Shown here: positions 1 through 9,906 of the stretch, in pieces
How the letters are laid out: each line of letters opens with the position of its first letter
Position numbering within the stretch: position 1 is the first letter of the stretch
Assembly: GCF_003569005.1 (NCBI RefSeq)
Contig: NZ_BCUR01000001.1
Location: forward strand, 372,001 to 436,000
Origin: Vibrio superstes
GTDB lineage: Bacteria; Pseudomonadota; Gammaproteobacteria; Enterobacterales; Vibrionaceae
Direction: 5' to 3'
Length of the DNA stretch: 64,000 nt
Made by a program: the position numbers and the translations under genes
The notes under the pieces: model-generated
Seen by the model: only the letters and a program-made list of their open reading frames with translations
Database searches by the model: none
Told to the model about the DNA's origin: nothing

Positions 1-33
1 TTTTTCTTCTTAATTTTCATAGTAATTATATAT

Positions 34-3000
34 TTAACTCTGAGTCGAAGTGTTATGTAGTATTTTCTTCAATGCATACTCCATATGAGCGTCATCTAGT
101 TCAACTAGATTTCTTAATTTTTCTTCATGCCAGATCGGTATACCAACAGGATCATTAAGTAATTGACGCCGCGCATACTGGTTGGGAATTGCAGTTTCAT
201 GGTGCCCCATATAACTAACATAAGCCATAGCTCGATACTTCAATTTTTCATCGATAACCAAGTTTTGGGTATCTAGTAATTTTGATGCATAATCATTTCT
301 ATCTTTTGGATAGATTAGTTCTAAATGATAATCGAATAGACCAAAGTGACCACACATCATTACCGGAACTCCTAAACTAGTAAGCTCCATTGAAGAGGTA
401 CCATTCCACAAAACAGCGAGGTCGACTATCTGCGCAATCTCATATGTATTAAAACTCTCATGATCAAGAAATATAACATTATCAGGTAGAGACTGAGGAA
501 TTAAATCTCTTAGATATTGACCAATTTTCATTGCAATTTCTACTTTTAATTCATGCGGATGCGGTTTAATTAGCACTAACAATTCTGGAGATGACTGAGC
601 AATTTCAATTGTATGGTTTAACCAATCTTTGAAACCAGAATGGGCAGGTCCCCCATCAAATGGTACAGCAGAATCAAAAACTATTTTCCCAAAACAGCAT
701 ACTGTCTTCTTACCTTGATCTCTATGCTTGCGTATTTTTGTTATCAGTTCGTTACATACAGGAGTCTGTGAGAAATTTCTATTAACCTTGATTAATGCGT
801 TGACTTTGTCAACAATATCTTTATTTTCTGGATTTAATGCCAACCAACTCTCGAATTTATTTTTTTCCGGCAAGAAAGCAGCTCTTATCTTTGGATTAAA
901 AGATTGATTAACGATGCCAAAGCACTTCGAATAATTTGTAGAAAAATTAGAATAATAATTTTCGTAGGCAGCACCAATCGCTACGAAATTCATGTATTCA
1001 GAGTTCTTAGATAATATATAATCTCGAATGCAAGAATAAGGTGCTAAGTGCGAATTTCCACCAATAAATATTAATTTCTTTTTATTATTCCGTGCATAAG
1101 TATATACCCTATCCAAATAGGTAAGAAGAATTGATGCTCGTCTAACTCTAGTAATAAACTGCACTTGGTTAATATCTAAATTGTAGTCCACATCATAAGT
1201 ACGACTTGAACATGCAGATGCTTCATAAAATCCGTGAAAGTAATTTACACCTTTAGACGATATGATTTTCTCTTCAATATTAACATTAAAAATATCGATA
1301 TATTCTATTGTTTGTAACAACCAATCTGCATTAAATTCCCGATTGATCTTATCCAATTGATCGTCGATATCTTTAGTTTTTATTGAAAAAGCATTCAACA
1401 AAGACGTGAACTGAATCGAACTCGCATTGATCCAAGGAAATAACGCGAAAAATTGAGTTTTCGAATTCATACAACCGAGCGAAATGTCAATAATAATGGT
1501 ATCTTGCTTTGTACTTTCATTCTCTGTTGCTAACAGTATTTTATTGCTAGTAGATATATGTCGAATAGTGTCAGCTCTGCTTTTCTGGTTAGAATATAAA
1601 CTAAATGATTTCTTGGTTTTAATTCCGTTAGCTAAAACAGCGCCGTTAATATTACCACGTTGCAGAAGCAACACAAATTTCTGATAATCACTAATATAAG
1701 TATCAAGCAAAATTTCGTCATCTTTCGAGGTCAAAAATTTCTGTTTTTTCTTTCGAGTTAAAAGTACTTTTTCTCGCAATTCAAGTTCACTAGGTTCGAC
1801 ATTACTAGCGTACTGGTTGATGTGAAAATCATGTTGTACTTCAAAGTGGTTTTTCGATAAATAGTTTTCCCAATGACTATTATACTGTTCAAAAAACACA
1901 CCTAAAGCGATGAAATCTTTCTTAATGGATAAATGTAATTTATCTAAATTTCTAATTGGATAAGGAGGTAGATTTTCAAAAAGAAATTTCACAAGTTGAT
2001 CGTTTCTGTTTTCAATTAAAAGGCTTATTAAAACTGAAATATTCCGTATAGAAAGATTAGAGGCTTCAATTAGTTTACGCACCTGAACCTCGTTAATAAA
2101 TCCATAGTCAACGATTCTTCCGCTCAACCTACGAGTAACAACTTGAACAGCAGTGAAGAAATCGTAAAAACCATCTGTCTTCAATAAATATTCAATATAA
2201 TATCTCATAGATATAGATAATATTCTATTCAATGTATCTAACTTGCAATTAATAATTAGAGGTTCAGAAATCAGGTACAAAGCACTTGTTAATTCACAGT
2301 GATTTATGTATAAAGAATAATTATCTACAAATTTGTCTTCATTCTCTTTCGTCGGGCTTGATATGAATTCAATTAGTGATGCTAACAAAAGAGATGTTCT
2401 GCTTTTGTACGTTTCTGTAAGTTTCAATAAACTCTTGTGCTCTAAGTTATCTTCGATTAACTGGTCTGGTACAGTTAACACAAAGGAGTACAATAGATTA
2501 TCAATCAAGTAATCTTCGTAAGGAACTAGTTTATTTTCAAATAGAGATATTGCCAGTTTTGGTAATATAACTTCCTGTTTTTTATTATCACTTGACAATA
2601 ATTCAACATTTCCATTTATCATTTTGTATGTAACGAAGGAGAGTTTATCATCTGTAAAAACTGATGAAACTTTAGAGACAATGTTAATACTTGGAATATA
2701 TTTATCAACTAATACATAGTTTAGTTTACCATCGATGAACTTACTAATTGCTTTATATTTCTTTCGATTAATCCCGATTACTTTCAGGTAAACGCGTGAA
2801 TATTTATCAAGTTTAAGCCTATTATCCTCGATAAATTTTAAATTCTTCGCTCTAACTTCTAGAAATATTGTATTTGTATAATCATCGAGTAAAAAATAAT
2901 TTCGCTTTGAAGTGATATTTATAATTTCCCTGATCGAATCTTGACTTAAATTGATACTTTCAGAACTGTTTATAAATAAAGTATTATTGTCGAAAAAACC

Positions 3001-3225
3001 ATTTTCACCCAGTATTGGACTTGGTGACTTTACTATATACTTTTTTGATAGACTATTTTTAAATAAAACTAAAAGCAAAAATAATGGATAGTACAATTTT
3101 GAAGACAACGTATGTATCTCACGTATATCACTTAAATTATCTTTTCCAAAATACAATTCGACACCGAACACACTAAATATTGTAATGTTCTTGAATTTTT
3201 TAAGCTTCAAAAGTAAACGTTTCAT
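34..3225 (-). CDS. Large GT-B-type surface polysaccharide glycosyltransferase, candidate pseudaminic acid transferase
   Basis: The product is about 1063 residues from ATG at 3225, which follows a GGGA-type ribosome site; a TTG at 3276 would add 17 residues and looks weaker. The last 350 residues resemble the nucleotide-sugar half of capsule GT-B glycosyltransferases: a KPHPHE motif near residue 890 and NGTSSMELTSLGVPV near 943. The first 650 residues show no domain I recognise and are very AT-rich. There is no signal peptide or clear membrane segment, so it is probably cytoplasmic. It is the last gene of the minus-strand pse cluster, about 90 bases after pseI. That position suggests it transfers pseudaminic acid or builds the glycan that carries it. 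The substrate is inference. Confidence 0.7.
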   Translation of the reverse strand: MKRLLLKLKKFKNITIFSVFGVELYFGKDNLSDIREIHTLSSKLYYPLFLLLVLFKNSLSKKYIVKSPSPILGENGFFDNNTLFINSSESINLSQDSIREIINITSKRNYFLLDDYTNTIFLEVRAKNLKFIEDNRLKLDKYSRVYLKVIGINRKKYKAISKFIDGKLNYVLVDKYIPSINIVSKVSSVFTDDKLSFVTYKMINGNVELLSSDNKKQEVILPKLAISLFENKLVPYEDYLIDNLLYSFVLTVPDQLIEDNLEHKSLLKLTETYKSRTSLLLASLIEFISSPTKENEDKFVDNYSLYINHCELTSALYLISEPLIINCKLDTLNRILSISMRYYIEYLLKTDGFYDFFTAVQVVTRRLSGRIVDYGFINEVQVRKLIEASNLSIRNISVLISLLIENRNDQLVKFLFENLPPYPIRNLDKLHLSIKKDFIALGVFFEQYNSHWENYLSKNHFEVQHDFHINQYASNVEPSELELREKVLLTRKKKQKFLTSKDDEILLDTYISDYQKFVLLLQRGNINGAVLANGIKTKKSFSLYSNQKSRADTIRHISTSNKILLATENESTKQDTIIIDISLGCMNSKTQFFALFPWINASSIQFTSLLNAFSIKTKDIDDQLDKINREFNADWLLQTIEYIDIFNVNIEEKIISSKGVNYFHGFYEASACSSRTYDVDYNLDINQVQFITRVRRASILLTYLDRVYTYARNNKKKLIFIGGNSHLAPYSCIRDYILSKNSEYMNFVAIGAAYENYYSNFSTNYSKCFGIVNQSFNPKIRAAFLPEKNKFESWLALNPENKDIVDKVNALIKVNRNFSQTPVCNELITKIRKHRDQGKKTVCCFGKIVFDSAVPFDGGPAHSGFKDWLNHTIEIAQSSPELLVLIKPHPHELKVEIAMKIGQYLRDLIPQSLPDNVIFLDHESFNTYEIAQIVDLAVLWNGTSSMELTSLGVPVMMCGHFGLFDYHLELIYPKDRNDYASKLLDTQNLVIDEKLKYRAMAYVSYMGHHETAIPNQYARRQLLNDPVGIPIWHEEKLRNLVELDDAHMEYALKKILHNTSTQS

Positions 3226-3318
3226 TAAGTTATATCCCGACAATAATGCATTAGAGTGTAAATGATTTTTATCCAAATGTTAAAGTGTGTGTTTTATAAA
3301 AAATCTAATATATAACAT

Positions 3319-4371
3319 TTAATTATTTATATATTCAGCTTTCATTGGGCTTCCACGATACAACTTACTATTCGACTTTTTTCCTATAATCTCATCATAG
3401 TATTTAGGAGCTAAGCCAAATCCCGGTCTAATACTTCTTACATTATCAGAAGTGAACTTTTCACCTTCAGCAATATCTTTGACTATGTAAAGAGAACGAC
3501 GGAATTTCACATTTCCCTTTTCAGCTTCGGTACGTTCATAGTTTACATACCCCATTGATTGCCAAGCTGTTTTAGTATCTTTACACAACTGCGCTAATTC
3601 TTTTGGTTCAAGCGAGAAACTATCATCAGCTCCTCCCCCATTTCTGTCTAGAGTGACATGCTTTTCAATTAAACAAGCCCCTAGAACAACAGAAGCAACG
3701 GCCGTAGCATTGTCAATAGTATGATCAGAGAGACCTGATAACACGTCGAATCGTTCAGATATGTCCGCGATAGTACGTAGGTTGTATTGCTCTGCAGGTG
3801 CTGGGTAGCCACTAACACAATGTAAGACGATTAACTGTTCACACCCATTACTTCTAGCGCAATCTACAGCTTCTTGTATTTCCACTTTATTCGCCATGCC
3901 CGTTGACATGATCATTGGTTTACCGGTTTTGGCAACTCGAGCAATCAGTGGTAAGTCTATTAACTCAAAAGACGCTATTTTGTAAGCGGGTGCGTTCAGG
4001 TTTTCTAACAGATCAACAGCCGTAAAATCAAAAGGTGAGCTGAAAATAGTGATATCTAACTCTTTTGCTTTTTCAAATAAGAGTTCGTGCCATTCCCATG
4101 GCATATGTGCGCCTTTATAGAGCTCATACAGCGTCTGCCCATCCCACAATCCACCGTGTATCTGGAACTCCTCAGAATCACAATCCATAGTAATAGTTTC
4201 ATGGGTATACGATTGAAGCTTTATCGCATCAGCCCCCGCTTTCTTGGCTTCTTCCATAATCTTATAAGCACGGTTAATGTCACCATTATGATTCGCTGAC
4301 AGTTCTGCAATGATATAGGGCGCGTAGTCCGGGCCAATTTTTCGACCGTCAATAGTGATGTATTTATTCAT
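3319..4371 (-). CDS. pseI: Pseudaminic acid synthase PseI
   Basis: A 350-residue NeuB-family synthase condensing the 6-deoxy diacetamido-altrose sugar with phosphoenolpyruvate to give pseudaminic acid. The N-terminal TIM barrel shows the family motifs AELSANHNGD (near 22) and SGLSDHT followed by EKHVTLDR (near 215-245). The last 65 residues form the antifreeze-like SAF domain, ending around RPGFGLAPKYYDEI. The length is normal for the family. The ATG at 4371 follows AGAGAAG and overlaps the end of pseG-pseH by eight bases, implying translational coupling. PseI is preferred over NeuB or LegI because the flanking genes form a complete pse set. Confidence 0.93.
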   Translation of the reverse strand: MNKYITIDGRKIGPDYAPYIIAELSANHNGDINRAYKIMEEAKKAGADAIKLQSYTHETITMDCDSEEFQIHGGLWDGQTLYELYKGAHMPWEWHELLFEKAKELDITIFSSPFDFTAVDLLENLNAPAYKIASFELIDLPLIARVAKTGKPMIMSTGMANKVEIQEAVDCARSNGCEQLIVLHCVSGYPAPAEQYNLRTIADISERFDVLSGLSDHTIDNATAVASVVLGACLIEKHVTLDRNGGGADDSFSLEPKELAQLCKDTKTAWQSMGYVNYERTEAEKGNVKFRRSLYIVKDIAEGEKFTSDNVRSIRPGFGLAPKYYDEIIGKKSNSKLYRGSPMKAEYINN

Positions 4372-5896
4372 GTTCTTCTCTAATTAGTGGATAACGTACA
4401 AATGAGTCTGGTGAAGTTTGATTGTAGTTCGCCGATCGAAAAAGACGTTGCGATGCGCTGTTCGTTTCCAATACTGTAGCATGGATGGTCATATCTGGAT
4501 GAAGAAGGTCTACATTCGCTAATGCTTGCTTGGCATAGCCTTTTCCAAAGCATTCTGGCTGGATAAATATCGAAATTAGGTATGTTCCATTAGTCTGTTT
4601 ATCCAAGCGAATGGCACCGATATTGGAGCGTGCTGAAAGTGACTCTATCATATAAAAATAGTCATTGGCGGCGGCGAGCTTAGCCCTCATCCAAGCTTGG
4701 TGACTGTTCCATTTCGGAATTTCTGGGTTCAGTGCATATTTTCTCGTTTCAGGTAAAGCCTGCCAGTCATACACTTGCCGAATATTGGCATGGGTTGCCG
4801 GACGCAATAATATCGAGTTTTTCTTCCCATCAAACAAGCTATGAATACTTTGGACTACTCTAAACACCCCTAAACCATCGCACAACTTCAAGTTAGCTAC
4901 ACGGAAACTAGGCCATTCATTCAATACTCTTTGATACGCACTACCCAAATCATTACTAATATCAGATAGATTCACTTGAATCGCAGCATTGGCATTAACA
5001 AGTTGCTCTGTCACCGTTTTTTGGTTGTCTGCTAATGGAATAATAATGTTAGGTAGACCTAAACAAGCCCTCTCCCAAGAAGTCGTACCCGGAGCACCAA
5101 TCGCTATATCGTGCTGTGTCATTAGCTCAGCCATATTATCCACAAAATCAATATGCCTTACCCAGTGACTATTTACACTGCAAAACGCTTTAACACTCTG
5201 ATAATTGGGTGCTTTCGGGCCCAACAACACGGTAACAAATGGTCTATTATCGACAATGCTCGCCAATTCGTTTAGTACTTTCAACGTTGCATTGGGTTGA
5301 TCAATGCCACCCATGCTCACTAATACAAGTGGCTTTGATTTATCAGGTGATGATTGAATCGCATGTGCGCGATACTGAACAAAGTTACGGTTCAACAAAG
5401 CAAAGTCGCAGCCTGTTAGAATGAGTCTGTCTAGTCCAGGCACATAATACTCAGAAGGATCTCGTAATAAAGTTTGGTCTAGGATTATATCCGCTTTATG
5501 AGAGCGCAATAAATCATCTATTGCAAATACTTTGCACACGAGTTGCTCTTTACAATACTCTTCCCACTCAGCATTGATACCATAGTGATCTACTATCACT
5601 AGTTCAGCGTGTTCGCATTTTGACACAAAGCTTTTTACATCTTCTTTCCAAGGCACTTGCAACCATGCTACATAGTCGGCACTGCTCTTAGGAACCGACC
5701 ACTCTGTGGGCACAACGAGCTCTTTGACCTCAAAGCCTTTACTTCGAACAAAGTCGATTAAGTCACCTTGCTGAGGTCGACATGCAAAACTAATTTGGCT
5801 TCCTTGCTCTTTGAGCATAGAAGCTAATACTAAGCATCGCATTACATGTCCGCTACCAATATGAATCGAAGAGTCTACTCGAAAAACGACCTTCAT
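4364..5896 (-). CDS. Fused PseG (UDP-sugar hydrolase) and PseH (N-acetyltransferase)
   Basis: This 510-residue protein joins two pathway steps that are often separate genes. Residues 1 to about 340 are PseG-like, a GT-B-fold hydrolase that removes UDP; IHIGSGHVMRC near residue 12 is the conserved glycine/histidine loop and PGTTSWERACLGLP near 270 the C-terminal nucleotide site. Residues about 355 to 510 are a GNAT domain like PseH, which acetylates the 4-amino group; the acetyl-CoA loop is visible as FGKGYAKQA near 465. Pathway order puts the PseH reaction before the PseG reaction, so the fusion couples consecutive steps. It starts with ATG nine bases after pseF. No frameshift is seen. Confidence 0.92.
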   Translation of the reverse strand: MKVVFRVDSSIHIGSGHVMRCLVLASMLKEQGSQISFACRPQQGDLIDFVRSKGFEVKELVVPTEWSVPKSSADYVAWLQVPWKEDVKSFVSKCEHAELVIVDHYGINAEWEEYCKEQLVCKVFAIDDLLRSHKADIILDQTLLRDPSEYYVPGLDRLILTGCDFALLNRNFVQYRAHAIQSSPDKSKPLVLVSMGGIDQPNATLKVLNELASIVDNRPFVTVLLGPKAPNYQSVKAFCSVNSHWVRHIDFVDNMAELMTQHDIAIGAPGTTSWERACLGLPNIIIPLADNQKTVTEQLVNANAAIQVNLSDISNDLGSAYQRVLNEWPSFRVANLKLCDGLGVFRVVQSIHSLFDGKKNSILLRPATHANIRQVYDWQALPETRKYALNPEIPKWNSHQAWMRAKLAAANDYFYMIESLSARSNIGAIRLDKQTNGTYLISIFIQPECFGKGYAKQALANVDLLHPDMTIHATVLETNSASQRLFRSANYNQTSPDSFVRYPLIREEHE

Positions 5897-5904
5897 AATG
5901 ACCT

Positions 5905-6585
5905 CTACAGAACACTAAACAGTGACTCAGCTAATTCCCAATCTTCCGGAGTATCGATGTCTTGAACACGCTTTCTTGGTAGTAGAATCGCTTTAGAGTG
6001 CTCAGCAAAAATCGCTTTTCCCGCAAGAAACGAGGATGGTTTCCCCCAATAGAACTGCCCCGCATCATGATAGGCTTCTTCAAGATCTTGGGAGCGAGTA
6101 TTGGTAAACTCAGGAGAAAACATCGCGACAAACCCATTTTTATCTACGGATATTGCACGCTGAATGGCAAAAGGAAAGCTGGTCGCGCTGAAAGCATACT
6201 CAACATTCTTCGAAGAGAGCGCTTCTAACCCTTGCTGGATATATTTAGGCAATATGAAGGGGGCTGTTGCATAGATACAACACACATTGTCAATATTGAG
6301 CTTCTGATCCAAACACCATTTTATTGCATGCTGCATGACATCCATGGTGGTTGCAAAGTCATCGGCAATATTCTTGGGGCGTAAAAAAGGCACTTCAGCG
6401 CCACATTTAATCGCTACATCTGCAATTTCTTGGTCATCCGTAGAAACAATCACTTTATCGAAACAACCCGAATTAAGAGCTGCTTCAATTGAATAAGCAA
6501 TCATCGGCTTACCATGGAAAGGTTTAATGTTTTTACGTGGGATACGCTTACTCCCCCCACGAGCAGGGATTATCGCAATATTCAT
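5905..6585 (-). CDS. pseF: CMP-pseudaminic acid cytidylyltransferase PseF
   Basis: A 226-residue enzyme activating pseudaminic acid with CTP to give CMP-Pse, the donor for glycosyltransferases. The N-terminal IIPARGGSKRIPRKNI loop is the CTP-binding signature of the NeuA/PseF family, followed by STDDQEIA near 50 and a C-terminal DIDTPEDW typical of PseF. The length is normal. The gene lies one base after pseC and just before pseG-pseH, so all are likely one transcript. Assignment to PseF rather than NeuA rests on the neighbouring pse genes. Confidence 0.93.
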   Translation of the reverse strand: MNIAIIPARGGSKRIPRKNIKPFHGKPMIAYSIEAALNSGCFDKVIVSTDDQEIADVAIKCGAEVPFLRPKNIADDFATTMDVMQHAIKWCLDQKLNIDNVCCIYATAPFILPKYIQQGLEALSSKNVEYAFSATSFPFAIQRAISVDKNGFVAMFSPEFTNTRSQDLEEAYHDAGQFYWGKPSSFLAGKAIFAEHSKAILLPRKRVQDIDTPEDWELAESLFSVL

Positions 6586-6586
6586 A

Positions 6587-7747
6587 CTATCCCTGCAATA
6601 CCTTAGTTAATACTGAACCCACTTCATCTTGTTGTTCAACAGTCATTGCGTGAAACAATGGCAACGAAATTGCTTCTTGATAATAATGCTCAGAAGCTGG
6701 GAAATCACCCAAGTGGAAACCAAGTTTTTGATAATAGGGTTGCGTATGCACTGGAATATAATGCAAATTCACGCCGATACCATTAGCTCTTAATTCTTCG
6801 AAGACTTGCTTATGCGTTTTCTCTATCTTACGTAACTGCAAACGAATCACGTACAGATGTAAACCTGAATAGGTGTCCGGTAGTTGGTACGGTAAGGTAA
6901 TTGGGAGACCATTTAGCAACTCGTTGTAACGCTCAGCTAATACATGTCTTGCTGCGACAAATTCACTAAGGCGTGACATTTGAGACACACCCAGCGCTGC
7001 CTGCAGCTCAGTCATTCTGTAGTTATAACCCAGCTCAATCTGTTGGTAATACCAACCACCATCCGACTCACCGACCATTAAGCTAGGGTCTCGAGTAATT
7101 CCGTGACTTCTAAAGAGATCCATTTGTGTTGCTAAATGCAAATCATTGGTCAATGCAGCGCCACCCTCAGCCGTTGTCACTATTTTTACTGGATGAAAAC
7201 TGAACACCGTGATATCCGAATACTGACATGAACCGATTGCCTTGTCGCCGTAACGACCACCGATTGCATGCGATGCGTCTTCAATCACTTTGAAGTTATA
7301 CTCCTTGGCTAAACGGCCAATGGCTTTCATGTCACAGGGCTGACCACATAGGTGAACCGCAACCAATACCTTAGGCAATCGGCCTTGTGCCTTAGCGACG
7401 ATCAACTTTTCTTCTAACTTAATTGGGCAAAGGTTGTAAGTCGCAGCATCAATATCGACAAAGTCGACCTCTGCACCGCAATACAGACCGCAATTACTTG
7501 AGGCGACAAAAGTGATTGGAGTAGTCCATAATAAATCTCCGTCGCCTAACCCCAAGGCCAAACAAGCAATATGCAAGGCTGACGTTGCACTATTAACTGC
7601 AATTGCATGCTTTGCACCAGTGAAGTCGGTTAAAGACTTTTCAAACGCCGGCACTTTAGGGCCTTGTGTTAAAAAGTCTGATTTTAAAACGTTAATCACT
7701 GCATCAATGTCTTGCTGCGAAATCTCTTGTTTGCCGTAGGGGATCAT
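6587..7747 (-). CDS. pseC: UDP-4-amino-4,6-dideoxy-beta-L-AltNAc aminotransferase PseC
   Basis: A 386-residue PLP-dependent aminotransferase of the DegT/DnrJ/EryC1 family. It transfers an amino group from glutamate to C4 of the 4-keto sugar made by PseB. The PLP lysine sits in FSFHPVK near residue 184, preceded by the EDASHAIGG aspartate motif near 155. The N-terminal IPYGKQEISQQDIDAV is typical of PseC. The gene starts three bases after pseB ends, which fits an operon in pathway order: dehydratase, then aminotransferase. Confidence 0.94.
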   Translation of the reverse strand: MIPYGKQEISQQDIDAVINVLKSDFLTQGPKVPAFEKSLTDFTGAKHAIAVNSATSALHIACLALGLGDGDLLWTTPITFVASSNCGLYCGAEVDFVDIDAATYNLCPIKLEEKLIVAKAQGRLPKVLVAVHLCGQPCDMKAIGRLAKEYNFKVIEDASHAIGGRYGDKAIGSCQYSDITVFSFHPVKIVTTAEGGAALTNDLHLATQMDLFRSHGITRDPSLMVGESDGGWYYQQIELGYNYRMTELQAALGVSQMSRLSEFVAARHVLAERYNELLNGLPITLPYQLPDTYSGLHLYVIRLQLRKIEKTHKQVFEELRANGIGVNLHYIPVHTQPYYQKLGFHLGDFPASEHYYQEAISLPLFHAMTVEQQDEVGSVLTKVLQG

Positions 7748-7750
7748 TTT

Positions 7751-8764
7751 CTATGCCTTAAACTCTGGATCAACATGGTCAACAATCAGTTGACGTAAGC
7801 CTTCTACCGTTTCCCACTCTGTATTTGTGCCAGAGTTATATTTAAAACCAAAAGGAACCTTTTCTGCTTTGTGGTGAGCTATATAATCCGTTTCAGTATA
7901 CGTAAACGAAACAGACGGCAGAATGGCGTAGTATGGGCCCAAATCAATCGTATTCAGTGAGTCAGTATCCGTTATCATTTCTTCATGCAGTTTCTCACCA
8001 GGACGAATACCCACATCGCGAGTTTCACACTCTGGAGCGACGGCTTGTGCAATGTCCAATATTTTGTAAGAAGGAATTTTAGGAATGAATATCTCACCGC
8101 CCAGGTGATTGTCCAAAGCGAACATGACGAGATTCACACCGTCTTGCAGGGAAATATTAAAGCGAGTCATTTCTTTATGTGTGATCGGCAAGACACCATC
8201 TTTGCGTTTTTCTAAAAAGAATGGAATGACCGAACCACGTGAACCCATCACATTACCGTAGCGAACAACACTGAAACGAATATCTTTTGAGCCACGAATA
8301 TTATTAGCAGCCGCAAATAATTTATCCGAAGCTAATTTGGTGGCTCCATATAAATTGATAGGTGCACATGCTTTGTCCGTAGAAAGAGCAACAACGTCTT
8401 TTACACCGCAAGCCAACGCTGCATGAATTACGTTCTCTGCGCCATCAATATTTGTACGGATACATTCTGTTGGGTTGTATTCAGCGGTATCTACCTGCTT
8501 GATAGCAGCCGCATGGATAATCACATCAACGCCTTCACAAGCTTGCGTCATACGTTCTTTGTCACGAACGTCACCGATAAAAAATCTTAACTGAGGGAAA
8601 TCGTAAGCTGGATATTTTTGTTTAATTACCGACTGTTTTAATTCATCACGTGAATAGATAATAATCTTCTTAACATTTGGGTAGCGCTCAAGGATTGTCT
8701 TGATAAACTGCTTACCAAATGAACCAGTGCCACCGGTAATTAAAACTGTCTTATTGTTTAGCAT
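7751..8764 (-). CDS. pseB: UDP-N-acetylglucosamine 4,6-dehydratase (inverting) PseB
   Basis: A 337-residue short-chain dehydrogenase/reductase catalysing the first committed step from UDP-GlcNAc with inversion at C5. GGTGSFGKQF at residue 10 is the NAD(P) loop, STDKA near 128 carries the conserved lysine, and YGATK near 140 holds the catalytic tyrosine and lysine. The length matches short soluble PseB/FlaA1 rather than the membrane-anchored PglF/WbpM type. It is the first gene of the pse operon, so the operon promoter should lie in the 460 bases upstream (8765-9228). Confidence 0.94.
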   Translation of the reverse strand: MLNNKTVLITGGTGSFGKQFIKTILERYPNVKKIIIYSRDELKQSVIKQKYPAYDFPQLRFFIGDVRDKERMTQACEGVDVIIHAAAIKQVDTAEYNPTECIRTNIDGAENVIHAALACGVKDVVALSTDKACAPINLYGATKLASDKLFAAANNIRGSKDIRFSVVRYGNVMGSRGSVIPFFLEKRKDGVLPITHKEMTRFNISLQDGVNLVMFALDNHLGGEIFIPKIPSYKILDIAQAVAPECETRDVGIRPGEKLHEEMITDTDSLNTIDLGPYYAILPSVSFTYTETDYIAHHKAEKVPFGFKYNSGTNTEWETVEGLRQLIVDHVDPEFKA

Positions 8765-9196
8765 TTGTACTTTCCATTTCAGTCATTTATAACAAGTATA
8801 TTTCGATTTAGCGTGGATAACAAGTTGCTCATCAATTGATATTGTTTGGCTACTAACCGATGGATTTCTCTTGTGTAAAACATGAACTACACAGTCGAAT
8901 TAATGTTCTCTTTTCACTCGCTAAAATCACTATAAACACCACGTTTGAGGTAACACTTGTTAATTACTCATACTAATTTTAACCGTGAGGTTCACCTACT
9001 CACTAGAAGTTTCTGTTAACTCCAAGATTCGTTCTTCGAAATCTACTCAATGGTTAGGGGTATTAGAAGCCATTTAAAGAATAGCCTTAAGCACTTGATT
9101 ACTATGAAGATAACGCTAGTAACCGATAATGGCTGAGACAGTATTAAGGCTAATATGGCCTTTTTGAGACAGTCTTCTTAAGTTTGCGCAGGCCGT

Positions 9197-9209
9197 CACG
9201 CTACACCTC
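9197..9209 (-). promoter_or_regulatory. Weak ops/JUMPstart-like element upstream of the pse operon
   Basis: On the minus strand this reads GAGGTGTAGCGTG. It shares the TAGCGTG core and 9 of 12 positions with the RfaH ops element GGCGGTAGCGTG, which often precedes polysaccharide operons. It lies about 430 bases upstream of pseB in the right orientation. The rest of 8765-9228 shows no gene, only AT-rich sequence suited to promoters. The match is imperfect, so this is tentative. Confidence 0.25.
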
Positions 9210-9228
9210 AACGCTTATTCTAATCACA

Positions 9229-9263
9229 AGATGATGCGAATAGACTAACTAATCGCATCATCT
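9229..9263. terminator. 11-bp perfect hairpin downstream of the yjbH fragment
   Basis: AGATGATGCGA and its exact reverse complement flank a 13-base loop. It lies 27 bases beyond the stop of the yjbH fragment on the minus strand, as a terminator would. There is no long T tract on either side. A closely related hairpin occurs at 27083-27115 and a decayed one near 15750. Confidence 0.5.
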
Positions 9264-9289
9264 TCTATTTACTAATATCTAGGCTCGCC

Positions 9290-9735
9290 TTACTCGTACA
9301 CCACTTCATCCAAATAACGCAAATACGCGTTTCTTAGACGTACTGAGTTATTCTCAAAGTAGTTCGGGCTTAAGCGCGCTCTGTTAAAGTACTGCCTATC
9401 AAGGTTGTGATAGTTATTCGCTGTTTGACCAAGCCCCGTATTCAACTGATTTTGCGACTCCCCAACGCGCGTCTGCACGCCAAAGTTCCGCTCGCTCACG
9501 CCGCGTACGGTCAAGTAATCAGGCTTCATACCGCGCCATACCGTGATAGGTATCGATACATTCAGGGTAACAAACTGCTCTGATTCGCTGTTTAGGTAAG
9601 AGGCGTCCAATCGCGTATCACCCAGCCAGTGACTGGTGGTGGCTCTGACGCCTTGATCGCCGCCCCAAAACTCGCCACCTTCCACTTGCATCTGCCAGTT
9701 CCACTGTGCAACCGACAAGCGATAGTGAGCGAGTA
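9290..9735 (-). pseudogene. 3' fragment of yjbH (second, diverged copy)
   Basis: This encodes the last 140-odd residues of a YjbH/WbfB-type outer-membrane protein. It differs from the C-terminus of the intact copy at 44256-46325 by about eight residues in 141, while the DNA is clearly more diverged (roughly 80% by eye), with most changes silent. Homology stops near 9735, where unrelated sequence begins; the rest of the gene, including the signal peptide, is missing. It has no plausible start codon of its own. The fragment and the intact gene bracket the whole island at 9.7-44.2 kb. Confidence 0.9.
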
Positions 9736-9829
9736 ATCTAACAAACTTAATAATGATTAGGATGAGTTACTTTATTCAAATAAGCATGAGTAGTTGAGTT
9801 CCTGCCTGGTAACCCGATCAGTTGAAACC

Positions 9830-9857
9830 AAAAAGCGGCGTTCCTAAGAAAGCCGCT
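9830..9857 (-). terminator. Rho-independent terminator of the phosphodiesterase gene
   Basis: Reading the minus strand, AGCGGC and GCCGCT enclose a 12-base loop and are followed directly by five T residues. It lies 50 bases beyond the stop codon of the lipoprotein gene at 9907. Confidence 0.7.
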
Positions 9858-9906
9858 GTAAAACATAGAATGACCGCATCAAATTAAATTAGGGGCGAAA
9901 CCCGCA

